Shown here piece by piece: positions 43,952-52,289 of a stretch of 64,000 nt of DNA (position 1 is the first letter of the stretch; each line of letters opens with the position of its first letter). Made by a program: the position numbers and the translations under genes. The notes beneath the pieces were generated by a model, which was given only the letters and a program-made list of their open reading frames with translations, had not been told where the DNA came from and did no database searches. The DNA lies in assembly GCA_014360685.1 (NCBI GenBank), contig JACIXB010000011.1, positions 383,261 to 447,260 of the forward strand, in the 5' to 3' direction. This DNA comes from Actinomycetota bacterium (GTDB lineage Bacteria > Actinomycetota > Geothermincolia > Geothermincolales > RBG-13-55-18).

Positions 43952-44902
43952 CTATTCCCTCCCCCCGCCCTGAAGCGACCTCAGGAAATCGCGGTACACG
44001 CATTCCAGGTTGGTGCAGGCGAAGCAGTCGGTGCTCAGGTAGCGGTCCCCCCGGTCCGGAAGGATGACCACGATGCGGCCCGCCTTCATGCCCTCCGCCA
44101 CCTGCAGCGCGGCGTGCACCGCGGCCCCCGAGGACATGCCCACGAAGAGGCCCTCTATGTTGGCCAGGACGCGCACCGTGTTGAAGGCGCACCCGTCCTC
44201 CACGTTGAGTTTTTCGTCCAGGAGGGAAAGGTCCAGGATGGGGGGGAGGAAATCCTGCAGGTTCCGCAGCCCCTGGATGAGGGACTTGGGATAAGGTTCC
44301 ACCCCCACGATGCGGACGTCCGGGTGGACCTCCCGTATCCTTCTACCCACCCCGGTTATGGTCCCCCCGGTGCCGATGCCCGCCACCAGGACGTCGATGT
44401 CCTCCACCTGGCGCAGTATCTCCTCCCCCGTTCCCTCGTAATGGGCCAGCACATTGTCCGGATTGGCGAACTGGTTGGGGTGGTAATGGCCGGGCTCCCT
44501 TCCTATCTCCTCCGCCCGGGCTATGGCTCCGTTCATCCCCTCCTCGGCGGGGGTGAGGATTACCTCCGCCCCGAAGGCCTGCATGACCCTACGCCGTTCC
44601 ACGCTCATGGACTCGGGCATGACTATCTTCAACCTGTAGCCCTTGAAGGCGGCCACCATGGCCAGGCCGATTCCCGTGTTTCCGCTACTTGCCTCCACGA
44701 TGGTCTTGTCCGGGGTGAGCTCTCCGCGCTTCTCCGCTCCCTCGATCATGTACTTGGCGATGCGGTCTTTGACCGAGCTGCAGGGGTTGAACCCCTCCAT
44801 CTTGGCGTAGATCTCCACGCGGGGATTGCGGGGGGTCACCTTGGTCAGCTTTACCACCGGCGTGTTGCCTATGAGCCCCAGGGGATCGGAAGCGGTGATC
44901 AT
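43952..44902 (-). CDS. PLP-dependent cysteine synthase (CysK/CysM family)
   Basis: 316 residues. Joins an activated serine with sulfide (or a related nucleophile). The PLP lysine is in NPCSSVKDRIA (about residue 44), the substrate loop in EASSGNTGIGLAM and the PLP-phosphate loop in GIGTGGTITGVGR. The C-terminus has a two-Cys patch STDCFACTNLEC, not usual in CysK. AAGGAGCA precedes the ATG. It may equally be an O-phosphoserine-using member; sequence alone does not settle it. Confidence 0.9.
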   Translation of the reverse strand: MITASDPLGLIGNTPVVKLTKVTPRNPRVEIYAKMEGFNPCSSVKDRIAKYMIEGAEKRGELTPDKTIVEASSGNTGIGLAMVAAFKGYRLKIVMPESMSVERRRVMQAFGAEVILTPAEEGMNGAIARAEEIGREPGHYHPNQFANPDNVLAHYEGTGEEILRQVEDIDVLVAGIGTGGTITGVGRRIREVHPDVRIVGVEPYPKSLIQGLRNLQDFLPPILDLSLLDEKLNVEDGCAFNTVRVLANIEGLFVGMSSGAAVHAALQVAEGMKAGRIVVILPDRGDRYLSTDCFACTNLECVYRDFLRSLQGGGRE

Positions 44903-44962
44903 TGCTCCTTATGCCAGCCTTTCCTCCGCGCCTTGCACTTCCCGTTATAATAAGTCATCCGC

Positions 44963-44991
44963 ATTATATCTTAGGGGCGGGAACGGGTTAA
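44963..44991 (-). promoter_or_regulatory. Candidate promoter of the cysteine synthase gene
   Basis: On minus, TTAACC (44991-44986), 17-nt spacer, TATAAT (44968-44963). A second TATAAT on + (44946-44951) may serve the divergent metallophosphoesterase gene, but lacks a -35. Confidence 0.55.
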
Positions 44992-45010
44992 AGACGGAGG
45001 CCATACGGGA

Positions 45011-46168
45011 ATGGAACCCATGGAGTACGCTTCCGCGACGGCGGGAATCGGGCGGCCGGAGTTCCGCAGGGTGGTGGCCATAAGCGACACCCACTTCGGC
45101 GAGGAGGGCTCCCGTTTGTCGGAACCGCGGAACGTGGAGGCTTTCCTCGGGGAACTGGAGGCGCTGGGGGAGATAGACCTCCTGGTCCTTTTGGGGGACA
45201 TATGGGACCTATGGAGGACGGGGCTGCGGGAAGCGCACGGCGCGGGAAGGCACTTCTTCCGCCGCCTTGCGGAGTGGAGAGGCGCGCGAGAGCTGGCCCT
45301 GGTGGCAGGTAACCACGACAATCACCTGGCCTTGGCGTACATGGAGGAGAGCCTGCGCCGGAAGATGAAATGGTATTATTTACCATCAGCAAGACGTGGC
45401 GTGATCCGACAGGTCGCGGAACCCGGCCCCGGTCGGATTCCGATGACCGGGTTTCCGCTCCAGTGCGTACTGGAGATCGAAGGGCTGCCCCTCCGGCTGG
45501 CCTACCCCTTTCTGGCCCTCCGCGCCGGGGGCCGCGACGTCCTTTTAACGCACGGACACCACCTGGATTTCTTCAGCCGCTCCTTCTGGTGGGCGAAGAC
45601 GGCATGGCTGGCCCGCTGCGTCCTGGGGACGTCCCGGGGGATATCCCTTTCGGACATCGACCGGCTCAACCGGCCTTTCTTCGAGTTGCTCACCAACACC
45701 GCCGTGGTTCCGGAGATACGCCGGTTGGAGTACCGGGCTTACCGCGTGCTCAGGCTGCTGGCCCGCCTGTTGCGTTTTCATACCTCCGAAGGGGGCAGCC
45801 CCCGCCGCCACACGACGGTGGGGGAGAACGTCAGGGAGGCCTTGGAACTGCTGGCCGGGTTGCTCCCCGGGTACCTGCCGGATGTCTTCGCCTTCGGGCA
45901 CACCCACCGGGCGGGACTGGAATACGCGCCGTTGGGAGGGAGGAAGGTGTTGTTGGCCAACACCGGGTGCTGGCTCGACGGGGAGGAAGGCGATACGCCG
46001 GGCACCTACCTGGTCCTGGATGAAAAGGTACGCCTCCGATGCCTCTCCGAATGGGAGGTTGAGGCTTCCCCGGAAGGGGATTTCCGGAGGGCGGGGGGGA
46101 GAATTGAGCCCGGCTCCGGGGACGTGACACGGCGAGGGAATGGGGTTCGAGAACGGGGGTTTGGATGA
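45011..46168 (+). CDS. Calcineurin-like metallophosphoesterase
   Basis: 385 residues with the full dimetal motif set in order: AISDTHFGE, LLGDIWDLW, VAGNHDNHLA, LTHGHHLDF and FGHTHRAG. The GDIWDLW and GNHDNH forms resemble UDP-2,3-diacylglucosamine pyrophosphatase (LpxH)-type enzymes, but no other lipid A gene is near and the lineage is probably monoderm, so another phosphoester is likely. An AT-rich patch with a palindrome (45370-45386, encoding WYYLPS) interrupts the otherwise GC-rich gene between the GNHD and GHH motifs. ATG at 45011 has CGGAGG 10 nt upstream. Confidence 0.88.
   Translation: MEPMEYASATAGIGRPEFRRVVAISDTHFGEEGSRLSEPRNVEAFLGELEALGEIDLLVLLGDIWDLWRTGLREAHGAGRHFFRRLAEWRGARELALVAGNHDNHLALAYMEESLRRKMKWYYLPSARRGVIRQVAEPGPGRIPMTGFPLQCVLEIEGLPLRLAYPFLALRAGGRDVLLTHGHHLDFFSRSFWWAKTAWLARCVLGTSRGISLSDIDRLNRPFFELLTNTAVVPEIRRLEYRAYRVLRLLARLLRFHTSEGGSPRRHTTVGENVREALELLAGLLPGYLPDVFAFGHTHRAGLEYAPLGGRKVLLANTGCWLDGEEGDTPGTYLVLDEKVRLRCLSEWEVEASPEGDFRRAGGRIEPGSGDVTRRGNGVRERGFG
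45370..45386. repeat. 17-bp palindrome shared with 15368-15384
   Basis: ATGGTATTATTTACCAT is the exact reverse complement of 15368-15384. It lies inside a coding region. Confidence 0.6.
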
Positions 46169-46296
46169 ACATGGGGGCAGCGGGATGCACCGGGGTCGAG
46201 GCTCCCGGGAGCCCGGGGATGCATGTTGCGAGCCTTTGGAGCGGTATCGGCGCGCGGTGGAGAAACGATTCCCGGCGGAAAGCCTCTCCAGGGGCG

Positions 46297-47313
46297 TCAA
46301 ACCCGGAAGCGGTGAGAGGCCTCCTTCATGATGCGCAGGTTCTGGAAGGGGGTGTCCAGGCCCAGCCCGCAGGGCGGGGTTATCATGGCCGCTCCCCTGC
46401 GCACGGCGAGCAACACTTCCTCCAGGACCATCTCCGGCGGAAAATAGTGGACCAGGGATGCGGGTACCGTCCCCACGATGGGCTTCCCCAGGATGCGGTG
46501 GGCTTCCGCCGGGTCCACCTCGGCCTCGAAGGAATAAGCGTCCATGACCGTTTCCCGGCACATCTCCACCTGCTCCAAGCGGCCGCCGCACACGTGGAGG
46601 ATGAGCCTGGCGCCCCCCAGGTGAGCGAATCGGCTCAGCTCGTTGAGATAAGGAAGGACATTGGTGAAGAGGTCGAATCCCAGGTAGGCGCCGGTACGCG
46701 CCGCCGGTTCGTGGATCATGAGGATGTCGGTTCCGCGCTCCACCATGGCCTCGGCGTAGGCGCAGAGGAAGGATATGAGCCCCTCCAGCAGGCGGTCCAA
46801 GAAGCCGGGGTCCCTCTTGATTAGCTCCAGGAGGACCGAGGGGCGGATGAGGGAGGAGACCAGGGTGGCCGGCCCGGCCAGGTTCCCTATTATGGGGGCG
46901 CTGGGCCGCATCTCGTGGACCAGTTCCAGCGCCCTCAGGACCTGGGGGATGCGGCCGTGGTTGAGAAGGGCGGGAAGGGCGTCGGCGATGATCTCCTCCG
47001 GGGATGCCTGGGGAAACGCGGTTATGCGCGGCAGGGTGGTGCCGTCCCCGATGTCCACCCGGGCCCCCAGGGCTTCCGCTTCCACCGTGAGGCAGAGTGG
47101 GAGGCCGATGTTGTCGAACCCAACCATGTCGTAACAGGCCACGGCCAGCTCGGCCATCATGACCCCTGAATAATGGGCCGCGGGAAGGGGGATGTGAAAA
47201 CGCTCCAGGACCTCGTGGGTGACCACGTTGATCAGCCCGCCGGGCCCCAGCACGGGAAATCGCGGGGTGGGCTCGCCCGACAGGGCGGCGAGGACGAGCT
47301 CGCGACGGTCCAA
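46297..47313 (-). CDS. Uroporphyrinogen decarboxylase/MtaA-family methyltransferase
   Basis: 338 residues, TIM-barrel of the UroD/MtaA/CmuA group. The zinc-ligand motif LILHVCGG (His and Cys) and the late CGLGLDTPFQNL are as in methylcobalamin:CoM-type methyltransferases, and the UroD active-site Asp/Tyr pattern is not evident, so a corrinoid-dependent methyl transfer is more likely than heme synthesis. No corrinoid protein gene is adjacent. The start is a TTG at 47313 with GGGAGGGGAT directly upstream. Confidence 0.85.
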   Translation of the reverse strand: MDRRELVLAALSGEPTPRFPVLGPGGLINVVTHEVLERFHIPLPAAHYSGVMMAELAVACYDMVGFDNIGLPLCLTVEAEALGARVDIGDGTTLPRITAFPQASPEEIIADALPALLNHGRIPQVLRALELVHEMRPSAPIIGNLAGPATLVSSLIRPSVLLELIKRDPGFLDRLLEGLISFLCAYAEAMVERGTDILMIHEPAARTGAYLGFDLFTNVLPYLNELSRFAHLGGARLILHVCGGRLEQVEMCRETVMDAYSFEAEVDPAEAHRILGKPIVGTVPASLVHYFPPEMVLEEVLLAVRRGAAMITPPCGLGLDTPFQNLRIMKEASHRFRV

Positions 47314-47416
47314 ATCCCCTCCCTTCGAGCCACGCGGAGCTTGCTGCTCCGGTGCGGGTGGATTATATACCTCTTATCGGCGGAATTCCATGCCCGTTGA
47401 AGAAAGGAGAGGGAGC

Positions 47417-48070
47417 ATGAGTTATTCGGAGATGGGGGAAGTCTGGTCGCGTTACGTGAGGGTACGCTGCGAGCGTGCCGTGAAGGTCCTCAAAAAGAGA
47501 GAGTTCGACGCCCGGTATTACCCGGATCGGGATGAAGCGGTGAGGGCCGTCCTGGAGGTAATACCTTCCGACCAGCCTGTGGGTTGTGGTGGCTCCTGGA
47601 CCATGCGCCAGATCGGTCTCCTGGATGCCCTGAGGGAGAGGGGGAACCCGGTTTTCGCCCACGAGGGCGGGATGGACTTCGAGGAGACCATGCGCGTCCG
47701 CCGCGAGGCCCTGACCTGCCCCTTCTATTTATCCAGCGCCAACGCCCTGACCATGCGCGGGGAGGTCGTGAACGTGGACGGCATTGGAAACCGGGTGGCG
47801 GGAATTTCCTTCGGGCCCTCCACGGTGATCATCGTGGCCGGTTACAACAAGCTGGTTCCCGACCTGGAGGCCGCCTTCCGGCGCATCCGGGAGGTGGCGG
47901 CCCCGGCCAACGCCATACGTTACAACCTGGACACCCCTTGCGTGCGGAGGGGGCAATGCACGGACTGCAACCAGCCCGCCGGCATCTGCCGCATAACCAC
48001 CATCATCAGCCGCCGTCCCATGATGACCGACTTCAAGGTCTTCCTGGTCGGCGAACCCCTCGGCTTCTAA
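47417..48070 (+). CDS. LUD-domain protein (lactate-utilisation/LutC-like)
   Basis: 217 residues covering one LUD domain: VGCGGSWTMRQIGLLDALRERG, FYLSSANALTMRGEVVNVDGIGNR and TVIIVAGYNKLVPDLEAAF. The C-terminus has four Cys in CVRRGQCTDCNQPAGIC, which could hold a metal. LUD proteins take part in lactate or other hydroxy-acid oxidation in some operons; here it stands alone, divergent from the MtaA-like gene. ATG at 47417 follows AAGGAGAGGGAGC. Confidence 0.88.
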   Translation: MSYSEMGEVWSRYVRVRCERAVKVLKKREFDARYYPDRDEAVRAVLEVIPSDQPVGCGGSWTMRQIGLLDALRERGNPVFAHEGGMDFEETMRVRREALTCPFYLSSANALTMRGEVVNVDGIGNRVAGISFGPSTVIIVAGYNKLVPDLEAAFRRIREVAAPANAIRYNLDTPCVRRGQCTDCNQPAGICRITTIISRRPMMTDFKVFLVGEPLGF

Positions 48071-48110
48071 TGGGGTCAGGTCTTGAATCGTGATAACCCC
48101 ATGGATATAC
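48071..48110 (+). repeat. Dispersed repeat, copy A
   Basis: Begins immediately after the LUD stop codon. The first 25 bp (TGGGGTCAGGTCTTGAATCG and five more) are identical to 50698-50722, and the next 15 or so are similar with small gaps. Confidence 0.85.
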
Positions 48111-48253
48111 AGCGGAGGTTGGCGGCCAAACCTTGCCCCCTCCGGGACATCTTCCCCTCCGGCCCGGTCCGTACGTTGCCGCGCTGCCCTTCGCCCCGCC
48201 CCTCAAGGCCGGTAATGGCGGGTATGGAATCCCGGGAGCGGGACCGGGGGATA

Positions 48254-48262
48254 TGATATAAT
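48254..48262 (+). promoter_or_regulatory. Extended -10 promoter of a short transcript
   Basis: TG-A-TATAAT is a perfect extended -10. No good -35 is visible. Transcription would start near 48269, 34 bp before an intrinsic terminator. Confidence 0.6.
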
Positions 48263-48301
48263 CACCATCGACCGGTATGTCAGGCGGCCACGTGGCCGGC
48301 A

Positions 48302-48333
48302 CCCAGCCGGATGGGCGGCTGGGTTTTATTTAT
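48302..48333 (+). terminator. Strong intrinsic terminator upstream of pabA
   Basis: CCCAGCCG (48302-48309), loop GATGGG, CGGCTGGG (48316-48323), then TTTTATTTAT. The best Rho-independent terminator in the window. It lies 230 bp after the LUD stop and 150 bp before the pabA start, so it may end a short RNA, work as an attenuator, or end the LUD transcript. Confidence 0.85.
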
Positions 48334-48485
48334 CTCCGCCCGCGGAAGGCCCCGTTTGCCCGTGGGCCATGGGGCAGGCGGGAGGTTTTCGGGAGATTGG
48401 ATATCGGATAACGATTTGGCGGGTATTCGGTCCTTCCGGCGGTGAGATGGTAAAAGATGGAAGCTACCCCACGGGGAGGAATGAT

Positions 48486-49088
48486 ATGGCCGGCGGGAAA
48501 ATACTCATGATCGACAACTACGACTCCTTCACCTACAACCTCGTCCAGTTCCTGGGAATACTGGGCGCGGACCTGGTGGTCTTCCGCAACGACCATACCC
48601 GGCTGGAACAGGTGGAGGAACTGAGGCCGGCGGGGATCGTCATCTCCCCCGGTCCCAAGGCGCCTGGGGATGCGGGACTTTCCAAGGATATAATCCTGGA
48701 GTTCGGACCCCGCGTGCCCATCCTGGGCGTGTGCCTGGGCCACCAGTGCATAGGCGAGGCTTACGGAGGGAAGGTGGATCGCGCCCCTTACGTGATGCAC
48801 GGCAAGACCTCCCTGATCCACCACGACGGAAAGGGGGTCTTCAGGGGCCTGCCGGATCCCATGGAGGCGGCGCGTTACCATTCCCTGGTGGTTCTCGAGG
48901 GTTCCCTGCCCTCCTGCCTGGAGATCAGCGCCCGCACCGATGACGGTCTGATAATGGGGCTCCGGCACCGCGAGTTCCCAGTGGAGGGCATACAGTTCCA
49001 TCCCGAGTCCTTCATGACCCCGCAGGGACTGCGCCTGCTGGCCAACTTCCTTGAATTGGCGGGCATGCGCGCCAGGGAACTGGTTTGA
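48486..49088 (+). CDS. pabA: Aminodeoxychorismate/anthranilate synthase glutaminase subunit
   Basis: 200 residues, class I glutamine amidotransferase. DNYDSFTYNLVQFL at the start, catalytic Cys in LGVCLGHQCIGEAYGG, and the His-Glu pair in GIQFHPESFMT. It supplies ammonia to the chorismate-binding partner encoded 108 bp downstream. Because that partner has PabB character, the name pabA is preferred, though such subunits often also serve TrpE. ATG at 48486 follows GGGGAGGAATGAT. Confidence 0.93.
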   Translation: MAGGKILMIDNYDSFTYNLVQFLGILGADLVVFRNDHTRLEQVEELRPAGIVISPGPKAPGDAGLSKDIILEFGPRVPILGVCLGHQCIGEAYGGKVDRAPYVMHGKTSLIHHDGKGVFRGLPDPMEAARYHSLVVLEGSLPSCLEISARTDDGLIMGLRHREFPVEGIQFHPESFMTPQGLRLLANFLELAGMRARELV

Positions 49089-49196
49089 GCCGCGGCGGCC
49101 GGCGCCCACGGAAATTCCGTTGGGGATGAGGAGGAATAAGGGTCCGCGGGAAAGGCGGGTCGGGCGTCATGGCCCGGATCGCATCGGAGGTAAGCG

Positions 49197-50720
49197 ATGA
49201 CCCGGATGGGGCGGAAAAGCGAAACCGATTCCTGGCTGGGTTCTCTTCCCGCCGCGCTGGCCGGCGAGGCCGGCCGTTACGCTGGAGGCGGGAAGGCTTT
49301 CGTAAAGGGGAAGGGGGTAGCCCTGAGGCTGGGATGGCTCGAGCTTTCCGATCCTCCTCCCATGGAGGAGATCTTCCACCTGCTGGCCTATACGCCCTAC
49401 GCCTGCTTCCTCGATTCCAGCCTGGTCATGGAGAGGCTGGGAAGACATTCCTTCATCGGTTACCGGCCTTTCCTGGTCTTGTCCACCCGCGGGCATATCT
49501 GCCGGTGGAAGGCCCGAGGGGGCGCATCGTGGACCACGGAGGAAAACCCCTTCCGCGCGCTGCGCAGGGCCCTGAAAGCCTTCCGGTTGGAGGGTGGGGA
49601 GGAGAGCACCCCGGCGGATCTCCCGCCCTTCACCGGAGGGGGTATGGGTTACCTGGCCTACGAGTTGGGTCGCTACATCGAGAGGCTCCCCGGGAAGGCC
49701 GTGGACGACCTGGGCCTCCCCGAGCTGTGTTTTGCCTTCTACGACCGCCTCCTGGCCCACGACCATCGAGCTGGAAAGACCTGGCTCCTGGCCCTTCACC
49801 CCTTCGATCCGGGGGAGGTCCTGGAGGTGGAAAAAAGGTTGACGGAAACGGAACCTCCCGAATACCCGGCCCCGGCGGGAGGCGGGGCGGTTCGATTCAC
49901 CTCCAACTTCACCCGGGAGGAATACCTGGAGGCCGTGCGGCGGGTGAAGGAGTACATCTATGCCGGGGATATCTACCAGGCCAACCTCTCCCAGCGTTTT
50001 CATGCTCCCCTCACCGTGCATCCCTGGATCCTCTATCGCCGGCTGCGGCGCCTCAACGCCGCCCCCTTCGCCGCTTACTTCAACGCCGTGGAGGGCCAGG
50101 TGTGCTCCTCCTCCCCGGAGCGTTTCCTCAAAGGAGAGGGGCGCAGGGTGGAGACGCGGCCCATAAAGGGGACGCGGCCGAGGTCGGACGACCCCCGGGA
50201 GGACCGCCGGCTGGCCGAGGAGCTGCTGGCCAGCGCCAAGGACCGGGCCGAGCTGTCCATGATCGTGGACCTGGAGAGGAACGATCTCGGTCGGGTCTGC
50301 TCCTACGGTAGCGTGAAGGTTGAGGAACACGCGGTCATCGAGCACTACTCCACCGTGCATCACCTGGTCTCCACGGTGGTGGGGGAGCTCCACCCCGGAA
50401 AGGACGTGGTGGACCTGCTGCGTGCCTCCTTTCCCGGGGGCTCCATAACCGGGGCGCCCAAGATACGGGCCATGGAGATCATCGACGAGCTGGAACCCAC
50501 GGCGCGCAGCGTTTACACGGGAAGCATCGGGTACCTGGGATTTAATGGTGATTTCGACCTGAACATCGCCATCCGCACCATTGTCGTCAAGGGGAACACG
50601 GCCTATTTCCAGGCGGGAGGCGGGATCGTGGCCGACTCGGTCCCGGAGGACGAGTACCAGGAGACCCTGGACAAGGGCAAGGCCATCTTCACCTCCCTGG
50701 GGTCAGGTCTTGAATCGTGA
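49197..50720 (+). CDS. pabB: Aminodeoxychorismate synthase component I
   Basis: 507 residues, chorismate-binding enzyme that makes 4-amino-4-deoxychorismate for folate. The motif RPIKGTRPR has the Lys that marks PabB (TrpE has PIAGT), with SSSPERFL, ERNDLGRV, GSITGAPKIRAMEIIDELEP and AGGGIVADSVPEDEY as usual. The final residues GSGLES and the stop codon are encoded by a dispersed repeat (50698-50737), so the original C-terminus has been replaced. GGAGGTAAGCG precedes the ATG. Confidence 0.94.
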   Translation: MTRMGRKSETDSWLGSLPAALAGEAGRYAGGGKAFVKGKGVALRLGWLELSDPPPMEEIFHLLAYTPYACFLDSSLVMERLGRHSFIGYRPFLVLSTRGHICRWKARGGASWTTEENPFRALRRALKAFRLEGGEESTPADLPPFTGGGMGYLAYELGRYIERLPGKAVDDLGLPELCFAFYDRLLAHDHRAGKTWLLALHPFDPGEVLEVEKRLTETEPPEYPAPAGGGAVRFTSNFTREEYLEAVRRVKEYIYAGDIYQANLSQRFHAPLTVHPWILYRRLRRLNAAPFAAYFNAVEGQVCSSSPERFLKGEGRRVETRPIKGTRPRSDDPREDRRLAEELLASAKDRAELSMIVDLERNDLGRVCSYGSVKVEEHAVIEHYSTVHHLVSTVVGELHPGKDVVDLLRASFPGGSITGAPKIRAMEIIDELEPTARSVYTGSIGYLGFNGDFDLNIAIRTIVVKGNTAYFQAGGGIVADSVPEDEYQETLDKGKAIFTSLGSGLES

Positions 50721-50737
50721 TACCCCTGGGGATATTA
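50698..50737 (+). repeat. Dispersed repeat, copy B, overlaps pabB stop
   Basis: Identical over 25 bp to 48071-48095. It provides the last six codons and the TGA of pabB. Confidence 0.85.
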
Positions 50738-50946
50738 GTTAGCGCATCTGCATATCCCTTATTACGCCCTGGCCGGGCGGGGAGGTGAAGCAAGGCTCCC
50801 TCGCGGCCCACTTCAGGAACCCGCCCGGCGGAGACCTCTCCGCGGCGCGGTGCTCGATTCCGGCAAAGCAGGGTCTTCACGGGCCACCCCAGGTTATCAT
50901 GCCCTTTTGCGTACCGGGGGAGGCAAAGGTCAAAGCGGGCGCCGTC

Positions 50947-51810
50947 TCAAGCGGATATCTCCGCCTCCACCAGATCCCGGAAGGCGCGCATGAGGCGAGA
51001 GGTGACCGCACCTGGACATGGACCGGACAGGCTGGAGCCGTCCACCTCGCGGATGGGAATTATCTCTCCCGTGGTCATGGTGAGGAAAGCCTCCTCCGCC
51101 GCCTTGAGGTCCTCAAGGGGGTAGAAACCCTCCTCGGCGGGCAGGCCCAGTCCGGCGCATAGCTCCAGGACCGCCTCGCGGGTGATGCCGGGAAGGATCC
51201 CGCAATCGGCATGCGGGGTCTTCACCGTTCCCCCGGAGACAAGGAAGAGGTTGGAAGTGGAACCCTCGGCCAGGTATCCATCAGTGTTCATGAAGAGGGC
51301 GTCGTCGTAACCGCGGTCGGCGGCCTCCTGTTTGGCGTAGAGGGGTTCCAGGTAGTTGTTGGTTTTGACCCGGCACAGCGGGGAGCGGGAGTTGCGGCGC
51401 ACCGAGGAAACGGTAACCCTCACACCACGGCCGTAGAACTCGGGAGGATAACCCTCGAGGGGCTTGACCATGATGAAGAAGCGGGGGGCGGAGGACCTGA
51501 CGAGGTTGCGGGTCCCGCCGAAGTCCCCCCCGGTCACCGTCAGGCGCACGTAGGCGTCTCCCTCTCCCACGTTCTCCCGGTACAAGGCATGGATGGCCTC
51601 CTCTATCTCCCCGTCTCCCGGGATCCCGGATATCCTCAGCACCCGGCACCCCTCCCGCAGGCGGGCCAGGTGGCGGTCCAGGCGGAAGGGCCTCCCGCGG
51701 TAAGCGCGTATGGTCTCGAACAGTCCGTCCCCGAAGAGCACTCCCCGGTCGTTTACGGGTAGGCATGCTTTTTCGGCGTCCAGGATCCGTCCGTCAAGGT
51801 ATACTTTCAT
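50947..51810 (-). CDS. Class IV aminotransferase-fold lyase (PabC/IlvE-like)
   Basis: 287 residues, fold-type IV PLP enzyme. VNDRGVLFGDGLFETIRAY at the start, the PLP lysine in RVKTNNYLEPLYAKQEA, and EGSTSNLFLV and GILPGITREAVLEL near the cofactor. Length and position opposite pabB suggest 4-amino-4-deoxychorismate lyase (PabC), completing p-aminobenzoate synthesis; D-amino acid or branched-chain aminotransferases of the same fold cannot be excluded. Confidence 0.88.
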   Translation of the reverse strand: MKVYLDGRILDAEKACLPVNDRGVLFGDGLFETIRAYRGRPFRLDRHLARLREGCRVLRISGIPGDGEIEEAIHALYRENVGEGDAYVRLTVTGGDFGGTRNLVRSSAPRFFIMVKPLEGYPPEFYGRGVRVTVSSVRRNSRSPLCRVKTNNYLEPLYAKQEAADRGYDDALFMNTDGYLAEGSTSNLFLVSGGTVKTPHADCGILPGITREAVLELCAGLGLPAEEGFYPLEDLKAAEEAFLTMTTGEIIPIREVDGSSLSGPCPGAVTSRLMRAFRDLVEAEISA

Positions 51811-52289
51811 TTTCTCGTTGCGCTCCGGTGCGGTTCTTGCCGCGCCCAGGCGGACCCGGCGTTCCCATGGTAATACATATCTTGGTCAATAGTATAATGC
51901 TCACAGGCGGTCGGTTCATTCCTTTGGAGTGCGCAATGCCCGCGGGGGAGCGGGTTCCTCTACCATGGGTAGCATGGAAAGCCGCGCATTTCTGGGCTGG
52001 TGGGAGCGCGCGTCGAGGATAGCGGAGCGGCATGTCACATCAGGGCATGAGGCGCGGACCTTCCGGGTAACGCGGGTCACCCTCACCCAGGGGATGCGTT
52101 GTGGATGCGGGCGAGGGGCGGAAGCGGTTCGGTTCCAGCATCAGTTGGGAATATTTAGTAGATAGGAGTTAGGGTGGGAATCCGCTTTCAAGCCACGGGC
52201 ACGCCGGCGAGAGTTTTAGCCAAACGGCCGGGAAGGGAGGGAATGTCCTCCGCGGCGACACGGAAGTTGAGGGCATCGTGGGAGGAAGC
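51811..52289. other. Divergent intergenic region, no gene seen
   Basis: 479 bp between the starts of the PabC-like gene (-) and the Fe-S gene (+). A TATAAT lies at 51893-51898 (+) in an AT-rich patch, with no clear -35. No gene seen. Confidence 0.55.

Noticed and set aside
46297..47313. HemE (true uroporphyrinogen decarboxylase)
   Set aside because: The HVCGG zinc-ligand motif and overall pattern fit MtaA-type methyltransferases better.
48071..48110. Signal-recognition-particle RNA, from GGTCAGGTC
   Set aside because: The rest of the conserved SRP tetraloop region (GGAAGCAGC) is missing and the sequence recurs as a repeat.
49197..50720. TrpE (anthranilate synthase) instead of PabB
   Set aside because: The PIKGT motif with Lys marks aminodeoxychorismate synthase, and no trp genes are adjacent.
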